Source of the DNA: Mastigias papua
Lineage: Eukaryota; Cnidaria; Scyphozoa; Rhizostomeae; Mastigiidae
Direction of reading: 5' to 3'
DNA: 64,000 nucleotides
Assembly: GCA_964019165.1 (NCBI GenBank)
Contig: OZ025281.1
Location: 13,397,058 to 13,461,057, forward strand
Part shown: one piece after another, positions 1 to 12,311 of the stretch
How positions within the stretch are numbered: the stretch's first letter is position 1
How the letters are laid out: each line of letters begins with the position of its first letter
Translations under genes and position numbers: made by a program
The notes under the pieces: model-generated
What the model was told of the DNA's origin: nothing
Databases searched by the model: none
What the model saw: only the letters and a program-made list of their open reading frames with translations

Positions 1-1
1 C

Positions 2-145
2 TTATCCCATCAAGCTCCAGAAGAGGGACCCCTTTTCGGAGATGTTGATAGGAATGAATTCGACCAGTATCTGGGGGCGACTTTGGAAAAGTCCCACCTG
101 ACCAATAGCTTGAAGAACATTATTGCTGAGCTCGAGGCAACTTGA
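2..145 (+). CDS. C-terminal end of a SoxF-like transcription factor (partial)
   Basis: The window opens inside a reading frame that runs from base 2 to a TGA at 143-145, giving 47 residues. It contains the motif DVDRNEFDQYL, close to the acidic DR-x-EF-(D/E)-QYL motif that I recall from the C-termini of SoxF proteins (Sox7, Sox17, Sox18), where it lies in the transactivation and beta-catenin-binding region. The tail after the motif (ending NIIAELEAT) is not one I recognise. The HMG box would lie to the left of the window, so the call rests on this one motif. An AATAAA at 148-153 almost touches the stop codon, so the true polyadenylation site is probably further right. Another nuclear protein sharing the motif by chance remains possible. 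Confidence 0.55.
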   Translation, partial: LSHQAPEEGPLFGDVDRNEFDQYLGATLEKSHLTNSLKNIIAELEAT

Positions 146-3100
146 AAAATAAACCATGAATCTTGGAGGAATAATGTGCATTCAAGTAACGAATCATAAC
201 GTTTACAGAAGCATTCCGAAATGGTAAATCCGTAATTTTGGATTTTTAAGACAAGTCTCGGGCACTTGGCTTTGGAACAACTGTGAACTTTCGGATATCA
301 CTTGGCCACATTTGCAATCTCTGAGGTAAATTCTCAAATTGATTAACTCGTTGCAGATTGTAATTTTAACGTTATATCGGTAAAGTATCTGGCATTAGCA
401 GATGTCGTTGTTAATTTTTTGATACCTTTCCCGCCCGGATTTGCCTGGGTTTGCCCAATGCGAAGGAAAGGACGCACTTCAGTAGATTTAAGCTCCACCC
501 ATATATCTCTATCAAGGGGGGTCTCACTTGTATCCCAGCCCTTTTTTTAGCATAGATTGTTTCTTTTGTCCTCAGAGGGCTGCTATTTGACCAAGGGAAA
601 CTATATGTATCCTTTTGGTTTTAGTGTAAAATGCTTTATTTATAGTTGCAGGAATTTGTTAATTGTTGAAAAACATAGTCTGAAGCTGCTTATCACCCCC
701 GTCTATAGTGTTGCTCGTTCGATTCCCCCTAAGTTAAATCAAGGGGCTTCCCCTGTTTGGCAGTCGAACATCTGCTCATTTCGTGCAAGGATTTTTGACG
801 CGGTACTAGTTAATTGACCAATTTGACACGCACTCATAGATCTCACAGTTAACCACATTTCAGGCTGTAGTGACCTCGTAAATTACAGTTTTAACTTTTT
901 ACGGAAAACAAGTGCTGTTCGTTCGCAATACCAGGGGGGTATGTAGTCACAGAGTGCACCCTTCCGGCGTTGAACAACGGCAGAAAGGCGTTTGCGTGCT
1001 ATAATTATGCGCTTTATGGTATATCACCAGCACTTGTTTACATTGCCGTTATTACATCATAGCACGCAATCTTACCGCAAATGAAAAGGTTGGACAAAAG
1101 CACTTCACTGGAATCAGGCATTTCCGGATTCTAGGCAAGCTCCTCCCGGATGTATTATTTTCTCCATCCGGAAATGACTACTCCTTTTGAGGGTTCTAGC
1201 TGATATGGATATGTCCAGGAAACTTAACGTAATCATTGTACTGTCCGCGTTACTGAGCTTTGTTTTGTGTCCGGACATACTGTTTTGATTTCCAAACTTC
1301 TCTGGGCTTTGTACTAGCCTCAAGAAATCCCACAGATAAATGTACTGAACTACACACAGAAGTGAAATTTGAAGGTCCTGTACCAGAAACAGCTATTTGA
1401 AACCCGACATAGGACAAAGGGGACGGGTCGAGCCTTTTCACCTTCTAGAGCCTATTAACCTTGCTGAAGAGAATCTATTTTGAAGCCATGTTTTTCAGAT
1501 TTGGTAACAAAGCAAATCGCATAGGAAATTTCAGCATTTCTTTACTTTCATGTGTAGCAAAGATTATAAGCAGGCCTAATTAGCAAAAATACAATAAACA
1601 GTTTCAAAATTCTGCAAGAAAGGGGTCGGAGCTTAACTATTTGTGTTGAATTCATCACATTAGAAAAAGCTTTTCATTGCTGCAAAGTTTAGAACGAGAA
1701 ACTGTAAATAACTGCAATGAACGGAAACCTGTGAACGAAATCTCTTCCACTTAGTTTCTCATTGACTTGAAATTCAAGTTGCACCTAAAATGTGCTGGCA
1801 ACATTGGGGCAGACATTTTTTTGACACACTGAACTTGCTTTTTTACCTTTTGTAAGACATTTCACTGTCCCAGTTTCAGCTTTTGATTGTCCTTAAGTTC
1901 ATGTAAAAGTTACCTATTCATTCAAAAATCTTAAGGCCCATGTTTCTACCACCTCTCTAATAGGCCCATTCTGCCACACCATTATCTCCTTTTTTCTTCC
2001 ATTTTCGGCCTATCTTTTTATCACTTCCCAGCCTTTGGTTATCGCCCTAATTCTCTGAAACTTCCATACCTTAACACCACCGCCTTACATTGCATTACCG
2101 TCATACTTTTCAACAGCCGCTCTACCTTCCCGCTACTGTCCTTGCTCTCTATTACAGCCTTGACTTCCCACTATCGCCCTAATTTCCCACTATCGCTCTG
2201 ACGTTCTCGCTATCGACCTAGCCTTCCCCATTCACCCTAGCTTTCACAGCCGCCCTACATACATCTTCGGTATCGCATTACAAAGGCACCAGGGCGGTTT
2301 TACGCAAGCTAATTTTAATTTTAATTATTGATATCCCAGGTAAGTTTCCAGGCTTATCAGCATAAAAAGTATCTCTCACGTGTGGTTTCTTGGTAGACCG
2401 GTCAAATTTTACCTTTCGAGGCGGTGTCGTAACAGAACGGGTCAGGGTCATTAGGGATATTCTGCTTGGTGGCCTTTTCATCTCAAAAACTGCCCCAAAT
2501 TTATAGGATTTTATCAACAAGGGAGAAAGAAGAACGTGGTAACCTGTAAACTAACGAGTATCACATTTGAAAATGTCTTTTCACATCAATAAATGCAAGA
2601 AAGCATTGTATTTTAAAGACCTCTTAGGGCCCCTAGCAGTTGTGCTAACCTGAACCAATGTTTGTTAGGCCACTGTTTGAGGTACACTCTGTAGTCTGGA
2701 CGTATCGCGTACTGATTTGTCCCAAATGCACAGTTACTAGTGTTCAATTGTATTTAATGTATTGGTCTCTGACGTTATGGCAACGAGCATTCATTCATTC
2801 TGTCATACAGTTAAAGCTCAGGGTTAGAAATGTGACGAGCCCCCCCCCCCCCCCAGTATACCCGAGGGCCGAAGACTTATACACTAAAATGTCATGTGTT
2901 TTATCCACTTCACCTTTTACACTTGTTGTGCACATACTACTAGAGAGATAAGCTAGAGTTCCCCCAGTATTAGTGGAGTGGAGCCCAGCCGTCATTACAG
3001 TAAGGTGTTCCAATAGAGTAGATACCAGTTGATGATTTGCAATTTTTTCATAAGCAAGCGGCTTGTAGGCAACCGGTGCCAAAATGTCTAAGGACCTTCT

Positions 3101-5440
3101 ACCACTAGATCCCTAAGGAAGTTTTCAATTTCAACTAATTCTGTTTCACTGTTAGAACATGGAGGATTAAGAAGCCAAAGGCGCATGAATTGTGCGTAAT
3201 CCTTGTAACAAGTGGTTGAAAAGCCAATGGTTCATATTTGGGTTTCTGTTGAACCCTGCAGTGTCATAAGTGCCTTGTCTTAACATTGATCACTTGCGAG
3301 TGGGAACTGTTAATGGTAAAATGTAGCCAAAGAGGCCCAAAATAAGGACATTTTACCATTTGGCCTTTTGTTCGGTCCCTTTAAAACAGAAAACCTGTCC
3401 AGTGGTCTATATTCTCGTTTGAAGGCACTTCATAGCTGAATTGCAAACGTTGAAAACATCAGTGTCCTCTTGTTAGGTGGTACTGTCTACACAATCCTGT
3501 TCGTTCTTAGTCAATTTTGGGAAAATTTTACCCATATCATGAACTGTAAAGATCTTGAACAATGTAGCCTAAGAGATAATTTCATGTTTCTATCCAGAGC
3601 TGCTCGTTTCCCCCAGTTATTTGAGTTCAAGTTGTTCTGTACTATAAAATGCACGTTCGCTGTTCCTCATACATTTTGCAGAATTTTTTATACCAGATGG
3701 TTTATCCAATGTTGAGTAAACAAAATCATGCCTAGTTAGCGTCTTGTTTTTTTGGAGTTGTTTTTAAACTTATCTAGCTTTTGGATTGGTCTTAGCTTGT
3801 TTTCAAACGAAAACAATGCTCGTATTCATCGCCACATTTGAACCACTGCCAGAAATCTGATTATAAATATGCAGCACTGTGAATCGATCAATTAGTCGTT
3901 TTTAACAGCAAAACGGTCTTAATCCCTCCCATAAATTTCCTGTTTGCCAGCCGTAGTTAAACCCTTTAGTACTTACCGCTTAGCAATAACTAGCAATGGT
4001 CACATTTCATTGATTTGCTAAGGCTCTTCACAGATAACAGCTAGCCCGCGGACACGAGTAACATTTTATGATGTGGTTTAAAGCAGTTTAGCGAGCTCTG
4101 AGTGCTAGGCAGGCTTGAAAATGTTTTGTTTTGCTTTGTTCAGATTAAAAGTCATCTGATTTCGATGGAATAGTTTTGTTTTCGACTGTAAACTTCACAA
4201 AAACAGCGCATTTTCTGCCTGCCACATCTTGTTCGCATACCACACAATATTTGTTTATAGACCTCTTCTCTTAAAGAAATCTCCTTCTCAGCCAGGTCAT
4301 CTACTTTGATGTTTCGTGTTTCAATCATAATTTCTTGTTCTCACGATAAGATGAGGTTGTATGGAGCTCCAAGCTGACAATGCCCCAGAAAATAAGAAAC
4401 TAGAGAGAGCTGTCCAGGCTCATGTGAAGAAATATGCAAGTTTACTTTGGATAAATTGTCCAGTGAAGCACAACTTCGAAAGCTGTTTCCTCAATTCTTC
4501 AATCAAGATTAATTATATATCATCATTACCCACTAAAGATATGAAGTTTAAGTTTCTCTCCTGATATAACACTTTGACTGCATGTGGGCGAAGTACTGGA
4601 TAACTCCAGTGTGCCTAGTCGTTCTCAGAATTTTGTTTGTATGGAGCAGGATAGGGAAGTATGAACCTCAATTCGGAAAGAAAGTTTGGAACCCTAGCCT
4701 CAGCTTGAATGTACCGTTCTCTCACTCTTGATTTCAACAGACTTGGGCCTGTTTGAGGCAGCTGATTTTTGATGTTTTGAGGTCGATCTTTGTTTACAAA
4801 ATATGCGCTCATTTTATCACAGAAAGCAGAAGTATTTTTCTTGTCTAGAGGTTAGCATGGACTGTGTCCATACCTGTACCAGAGCTAGTTTGACCGGACA
4901 CGGAAATGTAGCGCGGATCAATCTTGCGTTAACACAAGTACGATTGACCCGACGCACCTCTATGCCGACCCGACGCACCTCTATGCCAGCTGTTCAATTG
5001 TGGATTTGTACATGAAAGGGTGGAGGAACACTTTTTTTACAGGAACAAGAGAGTTTAGGCCGAAGCTGGATATTTACGATTTTTCGATAATTTTAGGCAT
5101 AAATGCTATTAAAATGGTTCTTTCTCAATAGTGATACTACCTCGCAAATAATTGAGAAACTACACGCAGCATACAATTTCTATGACATTTCACCGAGGGC
5201 TGCTATTGAAAATAAAGCAAAGAATGCCGAAATTTATTATCAGCCTCATCAGAATTTGTTTCCCAAAAAAACACGCATAGTTATGTGCTTGTCAAAGTTC
5301 TCACCTTGGACTTAGTGTGCTCTAACATTGCTGTTATTTTAGGGGCAAACCGAGTTTAAGTCTGTTCGTTTAAAGTGGTCTGTTGTAAAAAGCGAGTAGC
5401 ATTTTGTACCGCTTGCCTGTTAAACGTTATCTGTACACGG
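146..5440. other. Intergenic region, 3' flank of the SoxF-like gene
   Basis: No coding exon can be supported here. The first part may be 3' UTR of the SoxF-like gene; AATAAA motifs occur at about 1592 and 2588. A degenerate pyrimidine-rich repeat of about 23 bp built on ACTATCGCCCTAATTTCCC lies at about 2030-2275. A run of C lies at about 2840-2856. A 21-bp direct duplication (CGACCCGACGCACCTCTATGC) lies at about 4945-4987. The open frame at 4361-4564 begins with a charged stretch (ENKKLERAVQAHVKKY) that looks protein-like, but it has no flanking splice sites or recognisable family, so I leave it uncalled. Confidence 0.5.
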
Positions 5441-5454
5441 TTTTTAAAAGGAAA

Positions 5455-5545
5455 GTTTTCTTCGCCCAGTTTTGAAATTTTCCTAGCTTTTTCATGATTT
5501 CAGTACTTGAAATTTCGTAATACTTTCTTAACCGGAATATTTGAC
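5455..5545 (+). repeat. Dispersed repeat, copy 1 (paired with 9545-9640)
   Basis: A segment reading TTCGCCCA, then a TGAAA/ATTT stretch, then TTTTCATGATTTCAG is shared with 9545-9640 over about 90 bases with many substitutions. Here it runs straight into a (GACA)n array, so the two copies are probably old ends of one mobile element family. No coding capacity. Confidence 0.5.
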
Positions 5546-5565
5546 AGACGGACAGACAGACAGAC

Positions 5566-5631
<66 letters not shown>
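5543..5631 (+). repeat. (GACA)n microsatellite
   Basis: About 88 bp of tandem GACA with one GATA variant. A shorter GACA run lies at about 6046-6062. The open frames on both strands here exist only because the tetranucleotide lacks stop codons. Confidence 0.95.
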
Positions 5632-6062
5632 CACTGGAATGCATTCATTAAATGAAGAGATCTTTCCAAATGAAATAAAAAGAGATGACGGGGAGCTTGC
5701 TTTAAAATAAAAATTTTTAAATGTTTATCAACTTTCTTTCGCCACAAGACAGTCGAGCACTGCTTTCGTATAAACTCAGTTGAACAGGAGCACTCTCTAG
5801 CGGGTCTATCCTTCTTTTCTCTCTCTAAGCCCCCATCCCTTCTCTTCATTCCTCTTATTGTCCTATCTCCCCCTCTCCTTTCCCATTTCCCTTTGATTCT
5901 AGCTTACCATTGAATGAATTGCTTCTGTTTCCTAACGCTTTTAACTAGGAAATCGTTCGTAGACGGTATATTGAAACTGTTTCGACGCTGTCTCGTATTG
6001 ACGACACCGGCCATACATATAGATTGAATGGACAGTTATATGGACGGACAGACAGACAGACA

Positions 6063-7544
6063 GTAATATACATAAACGATGGGGTTAGTGCACAAAGAGT
6101 GTACAATATTTAATATAGATAATATCAATTTACTGTATCAGCGACTGTAATATTGATAGTATTTGCTACTGGGAATATAGCGTCAATAGTGTTGACTGTA
6201 ACAAACTGCGGCGCTTAGGTTCCTTTGGTCTCTGGACTTACAAACAGAGAAACCCTATATAAATGTATGTATGACTACACAATTTGTGTTGGGAAAGGCT
6301 ATATAGGCCATATTTGAAGATTCCCCCTCTCTGTTTTGCGTAGTACCGCATTGGGAAAGCTTTTCAAATCCGGACTCGGGAAAGCCATTCACATCCGGCC
6401 TTCGGGAAGATATCTTTATAAATCCAGCCATGGTACCCGGAGTTAGTTTGTCGTAGCTCTATTCTGGTCGGCTTTAGGCCTTTGAATATTATGGTTTGTA
6501 GTGCTTTGATTATGAATGACCAGGAATTTTACTTTGGATAACACATCGCAAATACATTGTAATTTTATGCACAAGTTTTGTATTGATAATTTTGTATGTC
6601 TGGACCGTTTTAGGCCAGTTTATAACCTACTTTTATTGATAGGGAATCGCCTCATAGGGAATCTGCATGGGCGTAGGGGGCTTTAAATTAGAGGGGCTGC
6701 AAGCTGTCTGCCCGAATCACTCATCTGTTACCCGAATTTGTTGTCTAGCCGTATTGAGCTACACATATTTTCAGGAAAAAACTATTGTTCGTTCAGAGGA
6801 AATTCTGCGAATGAAATGGATTTCAGCCCAACTGGGGAGGTGGAGGCTGCAGTCCCTCCCAGCTCCCCCACCTCCTCCACCTCCTCCACCTCCTCCGCCT
6901 CCTCCGCCTATGCACATCTATGTAGCAGGCCAAAATATCTAAGGAACTTTTACTTGTAGAACTAGGCCCTTACGTTAGGTTCCTTACAGGAAACTCGTAT
7001 TCCGTAAATTTTAGCTTGATGAATTCTTATCCAGCTATTGTAGATTTTGATTTTCGCACTAATTTTTATCAACAGTAAGCACTCAGTAAAACGGAGTGAA
7101 AAATTTTGCCAACATGCTTGTCTTCCGAACCATAGTTTTGTATACTTCACAATTTGCGTATGGCGCAATCAATGCAGGTTATCGAGACGAGACTACGATT
7201 GCAACTGATTTTAGAACGAGGCTCTCACACTATTTCTATAGGCTCGTTATTGTATCGATGGTAATGTTTGTTAGAACTATAAGAGCCCTTGATTAGACTT
7301 TAGGGGATAAATCTAAAATCAAAGTTGAAACTTTATGGAAACTCATTCTTTATTTCCAAAATTTCAACAGCCTTAACTGAGAGTCCGATGTGTTAATTTT
7401 TTGCTAGTTGTCGAGAGATTGTAAAATTTTCAAATGTTTTCAAATTTCCAATGTTTTCCCTCCTTTCAAGCATTCGATTCCACTCCGTGACGAGTGCAGT
7501 TGGCTTTAATTTTTTAATCTAATGACACCAGGTATGGTAACAAA
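6063..7544. other. Intergenic sequence with a small CCTCCA repeat
   Basis: No gene seen. A short (CCTCCA)n/(CCTCCG)n hexamer run lies at about 6858-6909; the proline-rich frames it creates are low-complexity artefacts. The rest is AT-rich and unremarkable. Confidence 0.5.
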
Positions 7545-7875
7545 CAGTGGTGTAGAAGAGGGGAGCCAGAGGCCCAGCCCCCCTAGCTGCAGAATGAGGG
7601 TTGTGCGGCCTCCTCGCCGTCATAAGACATTTTGGAATTGAGGCTAATACGTCGTGCAAACACTATCAGAAGTTAGGGAACTTTTATGTTTCCTACTGAA
7701 CCACTCTAATTTAGCATTTAGATTCCACATGATTAAAAGTATTAACGTTGATTCTTTACCGGATCACATTCTTCAATTCGTTTGTAAATATGTACGTATA
7801 TTGAACTCTCAGTTTCTTATAAAAATATATGACTAAAGGATCCTCCCTAGCAGTCAATTCGCTTCTACGCCACTA
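7545..7875. mobile_element. hAT-like MITE, about 331 bp
   Basis: The left end reads CAGTGGTGTAGAAG and the right end reads CTTCTACGCCACTA. These are near-perfect inverted repeats with the CAGTGG start typical of hAT-superfamily elements. The flanking octamers GTAACAAA and GTGACGAT agree at 5 of 8 positions, consistent with a decayed 8-bp target duplication. There is no transposase frame, so it is non-autonomous. Confidence 0.55.
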
Positions 7876-8878
7876 GTGACGATAAATTTCTATCTCTCAT
7901 ACATTAGATGTACTCCCGGCTGTCAAATGAAAGGATACGTAGTAAACGGGGCCTGAGGTCCCGGTTGGGGTTGATTGACGGGGGGTCAGATTATACGTAG
8001 AGGGTTGGAAATTGTGAACAAATATTCGTGAACATCATAGAAAGCTAAATGTGGTAGATAGAGTATTTCCCTTTCTTGCCACGGGCAAGTTTTCATGTAG
8101 CCATTTTTACCTCGTGGAAAAGCCCACAAACAACGTCAGTAGTACAGTAAGTAGGGCTTTGTAGTGTTTGGTCAGTTTTTTTTGAACGTCACAATCTTGG
8201 CAAGTCGAACAGTGTTGAGTTTAGACACTTGGTCAAAATGGCAAAACATGAGTCTTTTCTATCAAAGTTAAGTAAATTATATTTCTACCGTTCATGACCT
8301 TCCAGAACAGATATACAAAAGAGCGGGGGCCTAACACGTCACTGGGGTGGGTAAAAATTAGTGAACGCTCCCCCCATTTATTCGACAGCTGAGAGTACCC
8401 AGGTTGTCTTGAAAGGCATTTAGGGCTGTAGCTGCGTGGTTCTCGTAGAAACAGCATCGAACAGTTTCCGGTTTTAAACGAAGTATGTGCAAGTAAGTTT
8501 TAGAAACGAGTATATGTGTAGAGAATGTATTGTATGTTGACGACCAGGTTTTTTGCCTCTGTACATTTTTGTGAAGTAATTTCAGTGTTATGATTTTAAA
8601 AGCAAATTTTATTTTTATGTTTTGATATTCAAATATCGTTGGAAAAGATATGGATTGAGACTAAGTTTTTTCTTCTTGTGCTCTTATCGACTTTTCATTG
8701 ATAATGATGGTGATATCTGCTTTGGTCCTTTTAGTTGCGATTCAGAGCACGTTTTACTTTGTTCAGTAGAGCGTATAGTGCGTCCGAAGTTGGTTGTGAG
8801 CAGACTGATATTGATGAGAGAGTTACAGGGAACTTGCATCAGTTATTATTGTTTTCAAAATCATTTGCAACATTACTC
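7876..8878. other. Intergenic, nothing recognised
   Basis: AT-rich sequence between a MITE and the ATC microsatellite. Short open frames lack splice context or similarity I can recognise. Confidence 0.4.
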
Positions 8879-9040
8879 ATCACTATCATAATCATTATCA
8901 TCATTTATTATCATCATCACCACCATCATCATCATCTTCATCACGATCATTATCATCACCAACACCACCATCATCATCAGCATCATCATCATCATCATCA
9001 TCATCACCACCATCATCATCACAATCATCATCACCACCAC

Positions 9041-9072
<32 letters not shown>

Positions 9073-9152
9073 CGATCATCATCATCATCATCATCACGAT
9101 CATCATCATCATCACGATCATCATCATCATCATTATCATCATTGTCATCTTC
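8879..9152 (+). repeat. Imperfect (ATC)n microsatellite, about 270 bp
   Basis: Repeats of ATC with many CAC, GATC and ATT interruptions. The histidine-rich frame on + and the methionine-rich frame on - are by-products of the trinucleotide. Confidence 0.95.
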
Positions 9153-10345
9153 CCTTTCTCCGCATTATTAATCAAAGGATCTATCCACTTGGAAACACGT
9201 GTTGCCATTTGCTAATGGCTACGTGACAATTTTGAAAATCATGCCTAAAACCTTTCGGCAGACTTGAGGTTAAACCACACTAAAATAGAGTAACGGTTAC
9301 TTAACGTTTTCTTTTCTTAGTTGTTTGAACGTAGGATGTATTTTACTTCAAAATACGCGGATAACATTAAGTACCCCGCAGACCTTGATATAGTTAAGGA
9401 CTTGAGTTTTAATCAAATTAAGTTGGTTAATGGATTTGAACTCTTAAGTCAGCGGAGGAGATGTAAATTTTATCGATCATTCTGTTTTGGTCACATGAAG
9501 AAAAGCTAGAGCTTCGTCGATTTACACCATTCCTTTATCTTACAAGAAATTTTTTTCGCCCATTACTGAAAATTTCTTAGCATTTTCATGATTTCAGCAG
9601 TAGAACCTTTCGCAAGACGTTCTATGCGTGGATATTCTAGTGTGCGTAAGACTGAAGTGTGCATTAACTTATTAGCCAACTTTCTTAGGCCTCAGACATT
9701 TCTTAACTCTTCCTTAACTCTTTGAGCAGAAGAGTAACGCTTTTTATGAACCACATTCATATCAAAAACGTGCAGTGTTGAAAATCAACCCCTAAAAACA
9801 AGCCAGTTACTTGTCAATTGAATGGTAAAGGAGATGTCTCGATAAAATGTAAAGAAATCTGCTTCGCAGAAGTCATACCAGTTGCTCATTACGAGCGAGG
9901 TAGATAGAAAGATATTAGAGAGGCTTAAGGTTGCCAGAAAGAACGCCAGAAAATTAGCTTTCAAGAAGCACTTGAAAAGACGGAGTGTGCTCAAGGAGGT
10001 ACAATACACATGGAGTAGATAAGATTGTGAACGGCCTAATATCAAAGGCGCCCGAAGCGTCTGAGAAGTGTCCAGGTATTGCCTGATCAAAGTGAGTTTA
10101 TACGACATTTTGTACCCAAAAACAGTTATCAGATACCTTGTTTTTTAGCTCTATTTTGGTTGAATTTTGTAAGCAAAGGAAGATAGATAACTTTGGCAGC
10201 AGTTTTTTGCGATTATTGAGCCCTACCTTCTTTCGTTATAAGAAACCTAGCTCGAGGCCTAGTTGTCAAAGTTCATTAAGTTTAGGCCTGTCAACCAAGT
10301 TGTTGTACTAAAAGTTTATTTATTTTAACTGCACCATGAAGTAAA
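9153..10345. other. Intergenic; second copy of a dispersed repeat at 9545-9640
   Basis: 9545-9640 matches 5455-5545 (shared TTCGCCCA and TTTTCATGATTTCAG cores). The rest holds no gene I can support. Confidence 0.45.
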
Positions 10346-11380
10346 AGATTCAGATTCAGATTTTCATTTCTAGCAATAGTCTACGTACAATTTACATCGC
10401 ATAGGTAACAACAGCTATTGAAGAATAACAAAATGTAAACGTAACATGGATAGAGCTAAAATTGTCTAATAAACAAGAATGCGTATAACAAATAAATACT
10501 GACCAACCAAACAACAGAAAAAAATACTCTAGATCTACTTTTCTATGATTAATTGCGATCTATGTAGTGAAAGTATTTAGTGTTCAGACAGAATAATGAA
10601 CACAATGTCAGTTTTACAACTAAAAATTAGAGATTTTTCACGAGTTAAAAATCAGAGTAACTTTTCACGAGGAGATTCTAGTCACATTTGATATCTCAAG
10701 TGTATATCAGATGAGTTATAAACTGCTTTGGGGAAGGGGGTTCAAATGGCTGAGGCGCTGGCACGAAGAGGAATGATGTAATAAAGGACTTTTGAGGTGG
10801 GGGCACACACAGCCACAATTAAAGGCAAATTCAGGATTTCAATGTTTTACATGTGTCTGTACCACTTTAATGGCACTAATTGTGCGCTGGGAATTAGTGA
10901 ACTGTTAAGGAGTTTCGTACTGCAATTTGATGATTGGAAGTCCAAAAATAAGGGATGTAAAAGGCATGTAGTACTGGATACTAACTGACACTCTTGAACA
11001 GGCACCAGAAGTACCGACTGTCGTGTCGTCTAGAACGTTAACATGCAGGATTGTACTACAGGCCATTTTGTGGGCCACACCATTGGCCACACCTAGTATT
11101 TCATTCTAAACTGTGGAAATGTTCATGGTTATGTAAAAGTTATTTTGAAATTGATGTAAAGAGACATAAAACCATATAAATGGGTTGGTTCATGCTGGCA
11201 AGCTAGGGATTCACGAAACTAGTATACACTCATTGGAAGGGGGTGAGCCTAACGAAATGGGGATGCCTCCATTTGCTTCCAGGAATCACAAGGTTACTCA
11301 CTCTGTTATGCGAATACCTAATTTTTTGCTGAGCCTCAACGTTCTTAAGTCGTTCATCTTGAGCCTAAGGCTATTCCTAA
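10346..11380. other. Intergenic; probable LINE tail at 10349-10366
   Basis: A short GATTCAGATTCAGATT run at about 10349-10366 resembles the TCTGAAA-type tail at 12312-12330 and may mark the 3' end of a minus-strand LINE remnant. No coding sequence recognised in the remaining stretch. Confidence 0.3.
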
Positions 11381-11384
11381 CTTG

Positions 11385-11650
11385 TTGATGAACTTTAGCG
11401 ATTTGACCATTAGTGCTCGTATGGACTATATTCTTAAACTGAAAGTTTCTTATAGCGAACACTCCCCGAAGAGTTTCTGTTTCGCATCGTACAATAACGA
11501 CTCTCAAACCGGATAAGTGAAGCTCACACTTAATTTGTTTTCTAAAGAAAACGCAAATAGCCAAAAATCTAAGCTTTGATGAAGCTTGAGCCTTGGGCAT
11601 TATTCTTATATTATTCTTAAAATTTCAGAGATTTTGAGCCTCGTTGCTCT
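11385..11650. repeat. Dispersed repeat, copy 1 (paired with 16970-17430)
   Basis: Shares blocks with 16970-17430. The ACTCCCC(A/G)AAGAGTT block occurs at about 11460 and about 17030. A longer block, GAAGCTT-AGCCT-GGCATTATTCTTA followed by TTTTGAGC, occurs at about 11580-11640 and about 17365-17425. In the second copy the two blocks are separated by foreign sequence with an (AT)n run. It is likely an unclassified transposable element. Confidence 0.5.
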
Positions 11651-11825
11651 TTTTATATTATATGTATTAAGCTTTTGACTACTGACTTACTTTACTTAAC
11701 GTTAATAATATCTATCCACAAATCTCTATCAGCATGGATACATAAAAATATAAATTGAAATATATATTAATTTTGGATTGATATATGCACTGATTACTAT
11801 AATCATAGAAAAAGTACACCTCTTT

Positions 11826-11964
11826 ATAGCACGAGAAAAGCGGGAACATTGCTTTAGCATACTGAAAGATTTTCTCGTATACTCAGACGACGCATACTCT
11901 GACGAGTGTCGGACGAAAAAAGCTCTCAGTATGCTAAAGCAATGTTCCCGCTTTTTCGTGCTAT
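11826..11964. mobile_element. Foldback element with 42-bp inverted arms
   Basis: Arm 11826-11868 and arm 11923-11964 are reverse complements with only a few mismatches; both contain GCGGGAACATTGCTTTAGCA or its complement. The loop is about 54 bases and carries GACGAGTGTCGGACGAAAAA. Related copies lie at about 12040-12155, 24702-24817 and 44395-44490. No protein is encoded. Confidence 0.75.
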
Positions 11965-12039
11965 AGTGAAGTTCTGTAGTACCAACAGACTTTTCAATAG
12001 TGAATATATATTCTATTCTATTATGCGTTTCGTATACTT

Positions 12040-12155
12040 TTTTCGCATACTCTGACGAGTGTCGGATGAAAAGAGCTTTCAATATGCTAAAGCAATGTTC
12101 CCGCTGTTTCGTGCTATAGTGAAGTTCTGTAGTATCAAAAGACTTTTCAATTATG
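12040..12155. mobile_element. Partial copy of the 11826 foldback element
   Basis: Contains the loop motif CTGACGAGTGTCGGA, one arm at about 12076-12117 and the same outer flank (AGTGAAGTTCTGTAGTA) as the copy at 11965. The opposite arm is missing here, so this is a half element or the outer part of a nested insertion. Confidence 0.65.
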
Positions 12156-12195
12156 TAATTATAATGTTTTAAGTGAATGGATACAATTAGTTAAA

Positions 12196-12274
12196 TAGAG
12201 GACCCTCATGAAAAGCACTCTCGAGTGACTGAGGCCTTCCTCTGTAAAAATTTGTATTATTATTATTATTATTA
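12196..12274 (+). mobile_element. LINE 3' end with (ATT)n tail
   Basis: A hairpin-forming sequence (AGAGGACCCTCATGAAAAGC to GAGGCCTTCCTCT) is followed by an (ATT)n tail. It has the same architecture as 43989-44129 and, on the minus strand, 27400-27480: an A/GGAGG-type stem, TGAAAA in the loop, the closing stem and then a simple-repeat tail. Confidence 0.55.
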
Positions 12275-12311
12275 ATGTACATGGTACGTAGGCTATTGGT
12301 AGAAATGACAA

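Noticed and set aside
4361..4564. 67-codon frame starting MELQADNAPENKKLERAVQAH
   Set aside because: The charged first half looks protein-like, but there is no splice site at a sensible place, no upstream context and no family I recognise.
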